64,000 nt of DNA from Haliotis asinina (GCF_037392515.1 NC_090291.1:28382001-28446000); one strand, 5' to 3'; counted from the stretch's first letter, positions 1 to 11,886 are shown. Notes: generated by a model not told the origin, from the letters alone. Translations and numbers: made by a program.

Positions 1-199
1 ACGTTGTGTCAAGGGGTAAACACAACACCGGCATGCCCCTTACCTTCCAGACAGCAACATTTTATGGCCCCGAAAATAACACCGATACCACTAATTCCTG
101 ATCGTATTTACGAGTCTCTACGCGCCTGTGAAAACGGGAGCCAAATCGCCCTGCAATCTAATCAATTAGCTGTGTTGCGGGTGATATAGTGATGAACAT

Positions 200-345
200 C
201 GCGTGTCAGACGCCGCTAGCCTGCGTCCGGAGACGTGAACTTCCCAAATAATGTCGCGGTCACGCTATACGTCTCGCGAGACGTTCAACAGGCGGCCATA
301 TCACGACCCGCCGCCATCTTGACAGTCTCGCGAGATCCACAGTCA
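200..345. promoter_or_regulatory. Candidate promoter: two TCTCGCGAGA palindromes around a YY1-type site
   Basis: The palindrome TCTCGCGAGA is seen at 272-281 and again at 326-335. Between them, GCCGCCATCTTG at 310-321 matches the YY1 consensus. The interval is rich in CpG (15 in the 120 bases 181-300). In other animals both motifs are core-promoter elements found close to transcription starts of housekeeping genes. I infer a promoter, but see no linked coding exon in either direction. The gene could run leftward out of the window or begin with a non-coding exon. No TATA box is evident. Confidence 0.5.
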
Positions 346-3323
346 ATATAATGAGATTAGCCAGGTTGCTGCCTGGTGGCAATTCCTTGATATATTGACT
401 GAGATAACAAAATTGCTTTGTTATCAGTTCATGGCATGCCGTATCCCAAGATGCCAGCTGTTGTGATGCAATAATATCTTTGAATGTTTATTCGAGAAAC
501 ATGATTTTTTTGGCTATTGAGAAGTGAAACCCAAGTATAAATGCGTCTTCGTAAATGAAAATATTAGTTTGAAAAAAAATCTCCTTTTGGAACTGTTATT
601 CGAACGTTTATTGGTAACGAGGCCATCATTGCCGACGACGGCGGTGTGAATACAGAGAGATACGATTATGTGGGTAGTTGAATGGGGTGCATAAAGGTTA
701 ACAGCCGTTGTACATAAAGCAGCCGTGATTCTGCAGACAAGGAAATATGGAGAACATTGATGGATACAGGGGAGCTATTTGGTTGTAAGAAAATGCATGG
801 GTGGTAGAAGAGAAATGCCTGTATGGATAGCGGGGAAACGCATGTGTGGATAGAAGAAAAGCAGTGGGTGGATAGAGAGGATATATAAATGGATTGGTGG
901 ACAAATAGCAGACGGTGTAGGTGAACCGACGGGAAAAGTGTGGATACGTCAACATGAAAGAGGTGAAAAAGTCCAAAAGTGCCCAGATATAAACAGTCTG
1001 AATAGTCTGAAAATAGTCTGAAAGGTAAGTGGGTATATTGTAGCTACACAACTACCCCGGCAAATTGGATAGATGAAAACATCAATGGACAGAAAGGTGA
1101 ATATCCGATCTCAACCATATTTGAGAGATGATGGACAGAGCGATGGATCTAACAGCTAAATGTATAGTACAGTTGACAGGCGAGTTGAGAATCACATGGA
1201 TACACACCTAAAAATAGAAGTTATTATGATAGGATAAACAGACAGACAAGAATTCCTTAGAGATGGACAGATCAGAGGGTGAAGATGTTTGGTAGCGACG
1301 GAGTCCAGGGAAGAAGAAGGATGAAAGTAGGAAAAGATACTAGGATGCAAGAAGAACAGATGCAAGAAGATCGATAGATGACTTAAATAGAGAACGAGAA
1401 CGCCTGCAGATAGATATTACATAAAAGATCAACATTTTATTGACTGATATGTGCAGTAGGTCATCACAGGTTGGCATCCAGTACCTGAGGAACTCTCTCT
1501 CTACTTCCCAGCACATCCTGCTGAGCAGATTGGTTACTTCCGCACCGCCACCCTCTGCCCTTGTTACATTCAGCCTCACGTACTAATCAGGCTTAAGGCC
1601 AGCAACAGCCCGGGCTTCACCCCCGAAATATAGGATGTATGTCTGTGTGCGAAGAATAACTGCTGTTTATGACAGAATTAACACAGAGATCGATTGAGTC
1701 TCCCAGGACAGCTCGGAGAATTCTGGAGGAGGATTTATTGGGACATTCCTGCTGGGGTCGATACTACATGTATGTGCTGGTATGGTGTCCTCATAGAAGA
1801 TTAACTCACCGGCTTAATGACATAAATTACAGTTTATGGCCTCATAGGTTCGCATCTTATCTCTGCAATCAGAAAGGAACGTCTTTGGTCCCACGTGTGT
1901 TTCGTGGTGCACAGGTGCCTGGATGCCGGGCTGGAAGAACGTTGGAATGCGGACCTTCATATCACTGCTTGATGGGATTGGGTTGTATGATTGATGCGCT
2001 GGGATCTCTTCCTTCCTGGCTAGCGGAGACGCTTGTCCACAAATAGAACACTGGGAGTGTTTACTTCTTATTTATGTCGCATTACAGTACTATTCATTAT
2101 CAAATAAACTAGTTCCGTGACTTTAATGGAACTCGAATCCAAGCAAGGACCCAATTTGCACACTGGTCTTTGTTTGCTTTGGATTTGTCAGATCTTAAAG
2201 GCAAATTTAAGAAGCACTGTGCATACGGAGATTCACCTTGTGCATACAGGTCCAGATCAAGCCCAACACTGCATTCGGCCATCGACCTGCTAGAGCTGGC
2301 GTATAATGATTACATCGAGATGCAGTGCAACGTTATGTGTTGTTCATGTTATGTTTGCACTGGTCCGAACTAGCTAGCCCATTAAGTTACCACCCAACAG
2401 TGTAGCGCAAACGCTCCAGCTAGGCACTGACTTTCGTCATCCCCTTTACAAATTAAAGCCGGGATCCAGGCAAGGTAACATCAAGTATTCTTCTGTAAAG
2501 TCTAGCTATTTAGGTAACAAGGATCAAACCACCGGCCTATTCAACCAGATATTTTTTCCACTGACTACAGAGTCAGTCTCTGACTCTAGGATAACATGTT
2601 TTGGTGTATTGTCACTATTCTGGCTCACCGAGATAAAACGGACACCGTGCGCATGTGCAATTACACAGCGAGAATGGTTTTAGTCTGTGAAAAACATTGT
2701 AACAATTAAGTCCTCGCGGACATAAAGATTTCGCGCAGATAATAAAGGTCCGAACAATGTCAAGGTCAGTAGAAGTTGCCTGGCTGTGTCCTTGTAGTTG
2801 TAAATATCAGTGAACGGTTAGAACAAGACTATTATTCTTGTCACACCTAAAGTTAAGATAATATTACACCCAAAGTCATCTGTTAATCGAGACCTAAGAA
2901 ATGTTATTAACTCTTTTACTCTGTTTTATCAATTTGCACAAAATGCAAGCACCTTAGTGGCTTCTCCCAAAGCGAGTAGCCACCGCTGCCAGAGTTCCTT
3001 CAAGTCTACAGGTCGACCAGGAAAGAATGACGTACGCTGGCGCTACATGAACTGGGACATCCCAAGACGGTCGGCACTAACATCGATCCAGCAACTGTAC
3101 ATACTATGTCTGATCCATTCAATTATCTTTTCGCGGGTTTGAGCGCGTCACTTCTGCAAATACTCTTCGAGCAGACGATATCGACTGGCATCATTAAATT
3201 TGCATGATGGAGTAGCGCTCGTTCAATCGGTGTGCAATCGCCTGATCGATTTGCCGAGAGCAACCTGTTAGATCGAAAATCAACAGCTAGTCGACCTGTT
3301 ACTGTCTTCAGTGTTCTGTTAAC
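346..3323. other. Intergenic or intronic stretch with no recognised gene
   Basis: No reading frame here resembles a known family. The longest, 1669-2046 on the plus strand (125 codons), shows no domain, repeat or signal peptide I recognise, and open stretches of this size are expected by chance in 64 kb. Apart from the purine-rich tract listed separately, the sequence is mixed and unremarkable. Confidence 0.5.
700..1330. repeat. Degenerate purine-rich tract of GGATAGA/GATGGACAGA-like words
   Basis: On the plus strand, words such as TGGATAGA, GGATAGAGAGG and ATGGACAGA recur at irregular spacing among A/G-rich sequence. The complementary strand is correspondingly pyrimidine-rich and stays open for 117 codons (1051-698). 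It looks like an old, decayed minisatellite and not a gene. Confidence 0.45.
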
Positions 3324-3333
3324 TCTCGCGAGA
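3324..3333. promoter_or_regulatory. Third TCTCGCGAGA palindrome
   Basis: This is an exact copy of the 10-bp palindrome seen at 272-281 and 326-335. No YY1 site or TATA box sits beside it. It could mark a second start site or be a chance match. Its weight comes from the rarity of the motif. Confidence 0.35.
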
Positions 3334-5340
3334 TTATACCTTCATGGTTTTCAACCTACGGGTTTTGTCCTCTATACAGCATCCATCAGAGCCCGCTGTT
3401 ATTGCTCCATCTAAAGCATCGTCCCTGTAATGGAGGCCACCGACCACAGACATCCCATTACGTTTTGCTGTCCTAGTGGTGTATTCAATTTAATATCATC
3501 GATTATGAATGTATAGCCATGGATTAGCCCCGTCTTTGTCTGTGATATGTGTTTTGAGAAAACACAACGTCAGGAACATTTGTGCACTCTCATAGCCCTT
3601 TGACTGACATACATGCGGTAGTCTGGCAGTTGGCAACAATAACCCGCAACATCAAGACCTCAGACGAATCTTGCAGTTCAGCTGGTGCAATATAACTTTG
3701 GTCTTAGTGTTTTGAATACGGGAACGATTTAACTATTCATCCCGAAAACTGAAACTAGTCATGAAACTTGAAATATCTGGGAATAAGACAAGAGCTGACC
3801 ATCCATACCCAGTAAATGGAAGGAGTTACGAAACTTTAAGTATTTTGAATATGGCTACAATTGGCCCATTCGTCCCTAGTTACGAAAAGTAACCTTGAAA
3901 CTTTCGTACAACAAATATTTTTTAAGAAGGAAACAGGTTTTATCAGGCAGTTCAACTGGCGGATCTAAATTCAGTCATACAAAGTCCTCCAGCTTTGATA
4001 TAAACATATCATCAAATGTTACATTGGGTCATAGCCACGACTTTGGCATATAGTTAATGACCAGACTTGTATAAGGCAGACAACTGTCTTGCAGTAATAT
4101 GCAGAATACTCTCAAACCCACAGCATACCCACAGAGCAACTCACACAGGCAATTACGTATCCTGCTACCTGCCGCCATGGGAGGGCTAATTTCCTTGTTA
4201 GGGCAGAATGTCAAAGTTAGATGTGATTAGAGCATGAGGATGGTATAGATAGTTGAACACTAATCAAACCGTTGATTCTGGACCGTCTGATAAGTGGATC
4301 ACGGAGTGGATCACCAAGGAAAAATTACTATCAAATATATATATTTATACCACGTTGTAGAAATATGTAACAGTTGAGTGTAAATAAATATGTAATTAAC
4401 TTATTCAAATATTAGTTTCTTTTCTGACTGGCCATGACACAATCAGTACATATTACTACCAAACATATACACTTGGTACCACGGAGACATATCTTTAGTT
4501 CTGTGTTATGAAAATATGTACTGAATGCACCCAAGGATTAAAAGATAAAGCGTGTCTAACGAACATCCCTGATTCGCCTCACACAGGTGTGTAAAATAAT
4601 AATACAGTTATTTGCAGGTTGGAAAGAAATATCCATGATCTTTCTCGTTAATCCAACTCAGTTCATGGAATGCCCTCTCCACATCGGAGCCAGTATTGTA
4701 TGAATTAACACCCTGTAATTAAGCCAGACTCCGTGTGTAGCTCAACTAACTGCGTTGGTCATGAATTGTATTCACTGACTTCCGTCCCCAAGCAAAGGTA
4801 GAAATTCTGACCATAAAAATCCACCCATCTTCTTTTGACAACCCCTAATTATCAGATCGACAGGATTCGCCTCATGACCATCTGCGTACCCAGTCTTTTC
4901 TACTAAGTCAAACAGTTAAACCCTCTCTGGCATTCGCTTTCTGCCACCACTCACGTATACGTTGATGACAAGTCTTCGAAGTCTTTTACAACTAGCCAAC
5001 GTTACCTTGTGGCACATGCTTGAAGCTGAATCCCGTCGTTCTGATGCCATAAATACACGAACTAATAAGATCAACGGTGTTTCTTGATAGAATGCATTGC
5101 AACGCGTGCCTTACAGGCGGCGTGTATGTAATTGATATCAAGCCAGATTGCACGAATCTACCTAAGATGTAACTGATATGAAGCCAGATTGCAAGGATCT
5201 ACCTGAAACGACTTTCCTGGTCTGACTTAATCACACATAATCTGTGAGTGAGTGAAACTCATTGTGAGTGGTAACACGCAGTATGACGGCACTTCAATGC
5301 TTTCAGCTGTTTAGGAAACAAAACAAAAGAAATATATCAT
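3334..5340. other. Intergenic stretch, nothing recognised
   Basis: This is AT-rich unique sequence without recognisable coding potential, RNA gene or transposon, apart from the short duplication at 5129-5213. It lies downstream of the probable scrt 3'UTR. Confidence 0.5.
5129..5213. repeat. Two-copy direct duplication, about 41 bp
   Basis: A segment containing AAGCCAGATTGCA followed by ATCTACCT is present twice in a row with a few substitutions. Nothing suggests a function. Confidence 0.6.
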
Positions 5341-5349
5341 TTTGATCTA

Positions 5350-5355
5350 TTTATT
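5350..5355 (-). other. Distal candidate polyadenylation signal for scrt
   Basis: TTTATT on the plus strand gives AATAAA on the scrt strand, about 1.75 kb past the stop codon. With the nearer copy at 6460-6465, it is one of two plausible 3' ends. The hexamer is common in AT-rich DNA, so this is weak without transcript data. Confidence 0.25.
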
Positions 5356-6459
5356 AACAAGCAGGAAAATTTATGCTTGTGCATAAGCCCGGACAAAGGT
5401 CCAAGTCCAGTTATTGCTATGTATAAATATATAATATACAATTCACATATTGCACTTTTCAGCATGTGTGGTTTTGGGAAAAAAATGACAAAGTGACAAA
5501 GAAGGTACAAAATCAACAAACTCAAAAATGAAATAACAAACATAAAAGTAGAAAATAAATATTAAATACAGATGTAGAGATAAAAATTGACAAGGGTCGG
5601 TGTTCCCCGTGTGTATAAAATGACTGTATAAAAATGACTGTGAGGTGAGTAAAAAGTGCTGTAAATAAGATGTCTTTGGTTTCTACGATATAAAGAACTA
5701 TATACATTAAGTACGCATCTTTGCTTTGTGACGCAAAATGGGACTATGACGGCCAGACGGCGGTCAGCTCTTGACAAAGTAATACTGTTGAGGTATCAGA
5801 TATGTACAAGGCATTGTTCTGGAGCTAGGTCCTTATAAGGGCAATAATATGGTGATTTGCATAAGTGAAAGTGCATCTCTCTAACACGGAGCGGTGACCA
5901 GTAGGCAGACACAATACAGATCAAACTGGGTGTAAAAATGTGAAAAATACTCTACTTACAAAACATTAAGTAGTAGGACAAAATCCTAATAAATGAAATG
6001 ATGGTCGCTCAAGACCCCAATTCATACGTAGGAAAATATGATATGTTTAATATGGTGAAAGAGATTCAGTTGGACCAACTGACAGAAAGTAAACACTATG
6101 TGCGAGAATACAAAATTAGGTTCTACCTGCCCTATTGATGAACGCTAGGCGAAATCATTATACAAAGGGTATATACAAATGGTAAGTACAAACCGTGGGT
6201 GGGCTGCAGAAATTCTGCTAAAATATACAAATATTGCACATTTCCCGACGCTTGGTACTGCTGACTCGAGAGTACGCGGAACATGTGAAAACATTCACTT
6301 GATAATGCACCAATCTGATATAAAAATACACGTCAGTTATTCACAACGCTAGAACAGGAAAGCAAGGCAGTGGGACACTGCGTGATAGAGCCGGCGCCTT
6401 TTTCATAATGTAACTGCTTTTAACAAAGAGAATTCAAACCCAACAAAGCATGGTTGCAT

Positions 6460-6465
6460 TTTATT
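6460..6465 (-). other. Proximal candidate polyadenylation signal for scrt
   Basis: TTTATT on the plus strand gives AATAAA on the minus strand, about 640 bp after the scrt stop codon, implying a 3'UTR of roughly 0.65 kb. The AT-rich sequence from 7101 down to here contains no other gene and fits a 3'UTR. Confidence 0.35.
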
Positions 6466-7101
6466 ATATGCAACGAATCCAAGAGATCGTGGGAATTTGG
6501 ACAAAGAATGGATTTTTCTGCCATGTCAGATGGTTAAACAAAAGCTAACGGAAATTATCCATATTAATGTTATGAATTATAAATAACCCTATGCCAACCA
6601 GTTGCTTGCTACTAAATTACTCATAACCACTCGTGTTTGCTATTGTTGATGTTTGTTAAAGCTTCGGGGTCGGAGAGCGAGAATCGATCAGCCCCGATAA
6701 TTGAGTCTGGTTTGGGAAATAATGTTACTGTAATTCAAGCGGATCAACACAAGGATAAAAAGGGGGTGAATCAAAGGCGCGCGACCGGAGGGGGTTGGGG
6801 TGTGAGGGGAGGGGGTAACAATGGAGGCAATAGCATTCGTGGATGACCAAGCCCCCGTTAGAGTCGACCATATGGTCACCATTATAGAAACTCGTAACAA
6901 AGACGGTATAACGTTAACTGTCGAACACCACTGATTCAACCTAGTGTAAATATTTAAAAACAGTTTCTTCAGAAATATGATAAAACAGTCAATATAATGT
7001 ACACTGTCAGATCAATGTCTACAACATATATAATCGTGTGTATATAATTAGACAAAATAGTTCTATTGCACCAAAAAACTCTGGAAAAAAACTGCACAAG
7101 T

Positions 7102-8231
7102 TCAGTCCTTGATACAGGCAGATTCGTAGTGTTTGTTCAGATACGACTTGAGAGCAAACGACTTATCACAACGCTTACATTTGAAATGTTTGAAGGCTGA
7201 GTGGGTTTGCATGTGGGCCCTCAGGTTCGATCTGTCGGCAAACGCCTTGCCGCAGTGGGCACATCCGAAAGGCTTCTCCCCCGTGTGGGATCGAAGGTGT
7301 CCTTGAAGTAGCCACGGTCTACTGAATGACTTTCCACACACGTCACAGGCATGTCTCAGGTTGTGAGTTAATATGTGCATGGAGAGAGCGGGCATACTGA
7401 CATAAACTTTATCACAATGCGGGCACTTCTTTGCTTGCTGACTGTCAAGGCTCCGATGGGTCTGCTTGTGACGTGAAAGGTTAGACGATGTTGCGTAGTC
7501 CTTTCCACATTCGTTGCACGTGTAGCGCTGTTTGCCAGTGTTTTTCTCAGGAATTCCAACGGCGTTCCGTTTCCGAGATCGACCATCACTGATAAAGAAG
7601 GCATCGTACGTATATCCTATTGTCACACCAACGTGGTCCTTGAAGCTGTCATCGTCCGACTCTTCGGGGATGCTCTCCGTCGCCGTCGACGTGCCGCAGT
7701 CGGGTTTGGACATAGACGCCCCTTCCATCGTCTTTTCGCATTCCCCGCCATCTTGGATCCAGACCGGAGCAATAACATCATGAATGTAGCCTGCAAATCA
7801 AAGAATTAAACATTAGATATCGATTGTCCGCAGCACAACAGGTTAGCAGAAGCAGTAGATAAATTACCCATTATTCTGACAGTATAGCTCATCGGTTTAT
7901 AAGCTTAACATATTGTAGAGCATTAAGAAGTATCTTGAATATCGATCTATGTACTCGCGATGATAATCCATCGGAATTCCTGGATATATCTACCATTCCG
8001 CAGTGACATTAACCAATATCAAAAGCAAAGGTACTGGGAGTTCTCAAAATAAGATTGTCACCTACCGTTGTTGACTCTGACGGCCAAAGGCTGAATTGCG
8101 GGAGTGTATGGGGTAGCTGCCTTGAGGCTGTCGACTGAATCGTCGTTGTAGATGTCCCTCACTCTGTAGCTGTGGTAGGAAGGCCTGTCATCGTCGCTTT
8201 TGGACTTCTTTACGAGGAACGACCGTGGCAT
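7102..8231 (-). CDS. scrt: Scratch-family C2H2 zinc-finger transcriptional repressor, two exons (8231-8066 and 7790-7102)
   Basis: Scratch proteins are nuclear, pan-neural members of the Snail superfamily that bind E-boxes of the CAACAGGTG type and repress transcription through an N-terminal SNAG tail. Exon 1 starts at an ATG with A at -3 and opens with MPRSFLVKK, the SNAG motif. It runs 55 codons plus one base. Exon 2 completes a Gly codon and adds 228 residues, giving 284 in all. Residues 117-130 contain [13 protein letters not shown], which matches the Scratch-specific motif also found in vertebrate SCRT1. Five fingers follow: about 147-167, 178-198, 204-224 and 232-252 as C2H2, and 260-281 ending in Cys (C2HC), as is normal for the last Snail-family finger. 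The linker HTGEKPF joins fingers 3 and 4, and [11 protein letters not shown] and [13 protein letters not shown] are Scratch-like, not Snail-like. It is shorter than the vertebrate proteins because the SNAG-to-finger linker is short. All zinc ligands are present, and I see no frameshift. Confidence 0.95.
7791..8065 (-). other. scrt: Phase-1 intron of scrt
   Basis: On the minus strand the donor reads G|GTAGGT (intron from 8065) and the acceptor TTTGCAG|GC (ends at 7791). The split codon is GGC (Gly). A near-consensus Snail/Scratch element, CAACAGGTT, lies at 7836-7844 on the plus strand and could be an autoregulatory site, but this is only inference. Confidence 0.92.
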
Positions 8232-8636
8232 GTTTGCCGGTGATGTCGAAAGGCAGTGGTGCCCAGGTTAACCGCTTCTTATAGCCGAGCTAGGGGGTTG
8301 AACGCCGACAGATGGCCCCAGCGGTTAGCAACAATCAGATAGCGTGCTGACTGGAAGCACTTCACACATCTAGCGGTTATACTGTCCCACGAGAGAGACT
8401 ATCAGTAGTGGCGAAAACTGGCGTATTATCAAACAGACCCTGCCGATCTTAGCAGCAGGTAGTAGATCTACTTGTGGGCCGGGTAACAGTTGCGCGCGGC
8501 CCTTGTTGAGTGTGTCAGTGACCACTATCTGTTCAAGTCTCGGCCTTCTGTCAGTGGGAGAACGCCGCGCTGAGCGCTTTCGCTGTGGCTTCGCTGACTG
8601 GTGACGAACGATCTGTAGCCGAGATGAAGGCCCTCG

Positions 8637-8666
8637 CTTTTTATACGCCACCCCCAATTGCACATG
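8637..8666 (-). promoter_or_regulatory. scrt: Candidate scrt core promoter: TATA box with two abutting E-boxes
   Basis: On the scrt strand GTATAAAAAG (8646-8637) is a strong TATA box. Directly upstream lie CAATTG (8660-8655) and CATGTG (8666-8661), two CANNTG E-boxes that touch. A start about 30 bp downstream of the TATA box would give a 5'UTR of roughly 380 nt. E-boxes fit the known control of scratch genes by proneural bHLH factors. A weaker TATA-like CTATAAG lies at 8284-8278, which would leave a 5'UTR of only about 20 nt, so I prefer the distal one. Confidence 0.55.
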
Positions 8667-8759
8667 CGTTCAAGACGGCCTGAAGAGAATAGCGGCTCAC
8701 AATGCGGCATGCGCGGTGACAAATCCGTACGCGTTTCTGTCGCTTCATCTAAGAGGCAA

Positions 8760-9690
8760 GAAGTGTGACAGAGTAAATTAAATTATACTCTTCCAATTCT
8801 CGCGTTTCTATTGGTCGATTCTGCTACCGATTGGAAATGATTAGAGTAAGGAAGACCTTCCTCTTCAAGATGTGTTGACTCGCGAGTAGATCTAGATAGC
8901 GGGGGGATAAGGACGAGGTCAGAGAATGCAGTCGGGGATATCGTGGTCCATGCTTTTCAGTATGTTTACGTGGACAATAATATCAACGTCGAGAAATATT
9001 CATGAACTTAATGTCATTGACAGTACTTTTTAGTGCACTTTACACCTGTGTTTATTCATTTTATGACAAATGTTTGCGAATGAATTTGATATTTTTTTTT
9101 CAGTTTCATAAATTTATGGTTTCATAAAATTACACTACACAAGATGTAATAGATTTTGTCACAGATATTGACTTCAAACAAAGCACGATACAAATAACCC
9201 CTAAACGTGATGTCTAGGTTTTGTTAAAAGACTATTTATGTATTGTTAAAATATTATTTTTCAATAAACAACAACCCAAGTTTAAGTTTCAAAAATACCC
9301 GTTGTTTTCGTTCCCTACCTAATTACTGAATAACTTTATTTCAGAATTTGAAATATCAAGAAAACTGTAAACTCATTTAAGAAGAAATGTGCATGAAACT
9401 CTTAAAGTTGCTCTGAAGTGTTACCTGAACAAAGACATTGCCAAGCAAAATCCTTAGTGATTTCAAAATTAATTGAACTCTAAAAAAATTCAATTATTGT
9501 AATTATAAACATCTAAATCATTAAATCGACGAGTTTAAAATAACGAACATTCCGTTAATTCTGTATATAAAAAAGTAAACACATATTTGGGATTTTTGAC
9601 ACATGCCACGCAAGTTATAAATCTACATAACATATCAGCAGTATTCTATTATCGCATCTTGTGTAGTGTATTCCTCTAACGGGATGCTTA
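8760..9690. other. AT-rich stretch upstream of scrt, nothing recognised
   Basis: This is low-GC sequence with many short A/T runs. No coding or repeat family is recognised. It would be the intron between the candidate upstream exon and scrt exon 1 or 2 if that exon is real. Confidence 0.5.
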
Positions 9691-9704
9691 TCATTCGAAC
9701 TTAC

Positions 9705-9957
9705 CACGAGATGAACTGGCGTAAGGAGACTGTTGATGTTTCGCCCGACGTGAATTGCCCCGACCTCTGTTGCAGCTGGACAACAGTTCCTTGAGCTGTT
9801 GCTGACAACGACCTGTGTCCGATTTGTTGCACTGCCCAGCAGATGACCACAAGTGGTCCGAAAGGGATTGTAGGGGCGCTTCAGTCAGTAAGCTCTCATG
9901 TACATTTAACCTCCACCGAAGGCTTACGTTTCGTTGTTGCATGTGTATTAAATACAC
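9705..9957 (-). other. Candidate unrecognised exon ending in a perfect donor, phase-compatible with scrt exon 2
   Basis: A GC-richer island within AT-rich DNA is open on the minus strand from an ATG at 9957 to 9705, where the sequence reads G|GTAAGT, the ideal 5' splice site. The 253 nt are 84 codons plus one base, so the donor is phase 1, the same as the acceptor of scrt exon 2. The peptide is Ser/Gln/Arg-rich (it includes RCQQQLKELLSSCNRGRG) and matches no family I know. Possible readings are an alternative first exon giving a SNAG-less Scratch, a 5'UTR exon, an exon of a non-coding RNA, or chance. No convincing acceptor is seen upstream, so a first exon is more likely than an internal one. 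Confidence 0.3.
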
Positions 9958-10869
9958 CTTACAAAAATATAACTAAGTTATATTTCACGTTTGGCGTTTT
10001 CTTTATTTCATCTGAGATGCCTAATTGTTTTCGCTAAGATATGCGTGATATGGAAACCATTAATTAAACTGTGTTAATTATTGTTGTTTATTGTTCTGAA
10101 TAGAATACTCTGTTGTTCTGAATAGATACGCATATTTAGTTATTAATCAATCATTTTTGTTCAAAGAACATGTTTGTGGCACCTGCCTTTGTATATTGAG
10201 CACATATTCATCACAATTGCTTTTCGTTAGATTTTGTTTTTATTTTGGTTTTATCGTGAAAATGTGCTTCTATGTCTGAGAGATCAGTTGCGTTTTGAGA
10301 AAGGGGGGGCGATTTCTTTTAATAAAACATCTCTTCATATCACTTCGTCCTCAACACATAGTTATTGTTTTGCATCGTTTGTCTGGATCGAGCTATGTAC
10401 GCTGTATATAATCAGTTCCTGGTATGCGGTTACTAGGCATAACGATTTTATACCACGTTATCAACGAATAGGGAATTTCTGGGAAATGTCCTTTGTTCTT
10501 CAAACCGGATTTCCCTACATTTTCATTTTGATATAAGTACGGAATTCACAGCCCAGTGGTGGAAGAAATCACAAGGTTGTCTTGACATTTGGACTTCCGT
10601 ATTGTTCACTGCCCCAAGACAGCCTTACGAAAAGGGTTTGATTCCCAAAGACCAAAACCAAATAATGGTGCTGTATACTGCGCTATTGTGGGAATATTGA
10701 CGAAAACCGCGTACTGCAGCGCTACCTTCATTCTTACAGCTTGTACTAACGTATATTGGGATATTCTTTTAGTGGTTAACATGCAAAAGCGCCTGAATAC
10801 GATATTTATAACCTCATGTTGTGAGTCGTATTTTGTATGACTTTATCACAAGAATGGCTCCGTGATAGC

Positions 10870-10954
10870 TTACATGATAACGCTGCTTACATGATAACGC
10901 TGCTTACATGATAACGCTGCTTACATGATAACGCTGCTTACATAATAATGCAGC
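10870..10954. repeat. 17-bp tandem repeat, four perfect units plus one decayed
   Basis: Units of TTACATGATAACGCTGC begin at 10870, 10887, 10904 and 10921. A fifth, diverged unit begins at 10938. Identity between the four units suggests recent expansion. Confidence 0.9.
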
Positions 10955-11886
10955 AAACACAAATACATAATCAATACTCGCCGCCCAATGTTTGCAATAG
11001 TTCAATAACTGTATTAGTTGGATTCTCGCTGCCACAACAACATTTACTAATGTAAAAGCAAAATATTCAATATTTTTTATGCACTTCGCATTATGTCTTT
11101 GTATGAAACAGACCAGTCTATGTCTTGTAAATATATCTACCTATATCTGCTGGGGTTTGTAATGCGTATGACACCATCTGAATAAAGCGCAGCTGAACTT
11201 TAAGTTTAATTTTAAAATTAAAATTAACTATACTCCCTTGTTTTATAGTGGTTACAATAAAACAAATATGAAATGGTTATCGGTTATGCGGGTATCTTAG
11301 TTGTGTATTGGAAGTAACGATTTCCCGTGACGGTTTTCGGCCTTGTAACTTTATCATCACTTTTGTAATTTGGGGTTCAAATCTAATTTCAAGTGTAAAC
11401 ACCGAGGAGCAAAAGCAAGCATACGGAGTTGGTTATGATGTAATTAAAACTTTAAAGAACTGGTGTCAGTTCAGAATATGTCTATTTACCCATCAAGCAT
11501 CCGTGCTACAATTTGTAAAATGTAATCTGAGGCTGGGTAATTTTATGTTAACATATATTGGTTCAATGAAGACTCAATTTGTTAAGAAATGTATTTGCAA
11601 CCGCATAATGCACACGAATGAAACTTGGTGCCTAAACAAAGCAAATCACTTTATTCCACTTAAATATGATATCTCTAACTTAAGATACTTTTTAGGTGAG
11701 TCTTAAACATATGGTAAAATACACTGAGAAGAACGGTGTCTTTTACTCCTCTATTTCCACAAGCTTTGATATATACAGTCACCGAATACCTTTATTATAA
11801 GGAGACGAAAATGAAGTCATTCAACATCTGATCGCTAATATATTGTGAAGGTCCGCCTGAAGGATTACCTATTGTTCACAGAAGAT

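Noticed and set aside
1669..2046. 125-codon plus-strand frame
   Set aside because: No domain, no splice or promoter context, and of a length expected by chance in 64 kb searched in six frames.
11308..11706. 132-codon plus-strand frame
   Set aside because: AT-rich, no family resemblance and no supporting signals.
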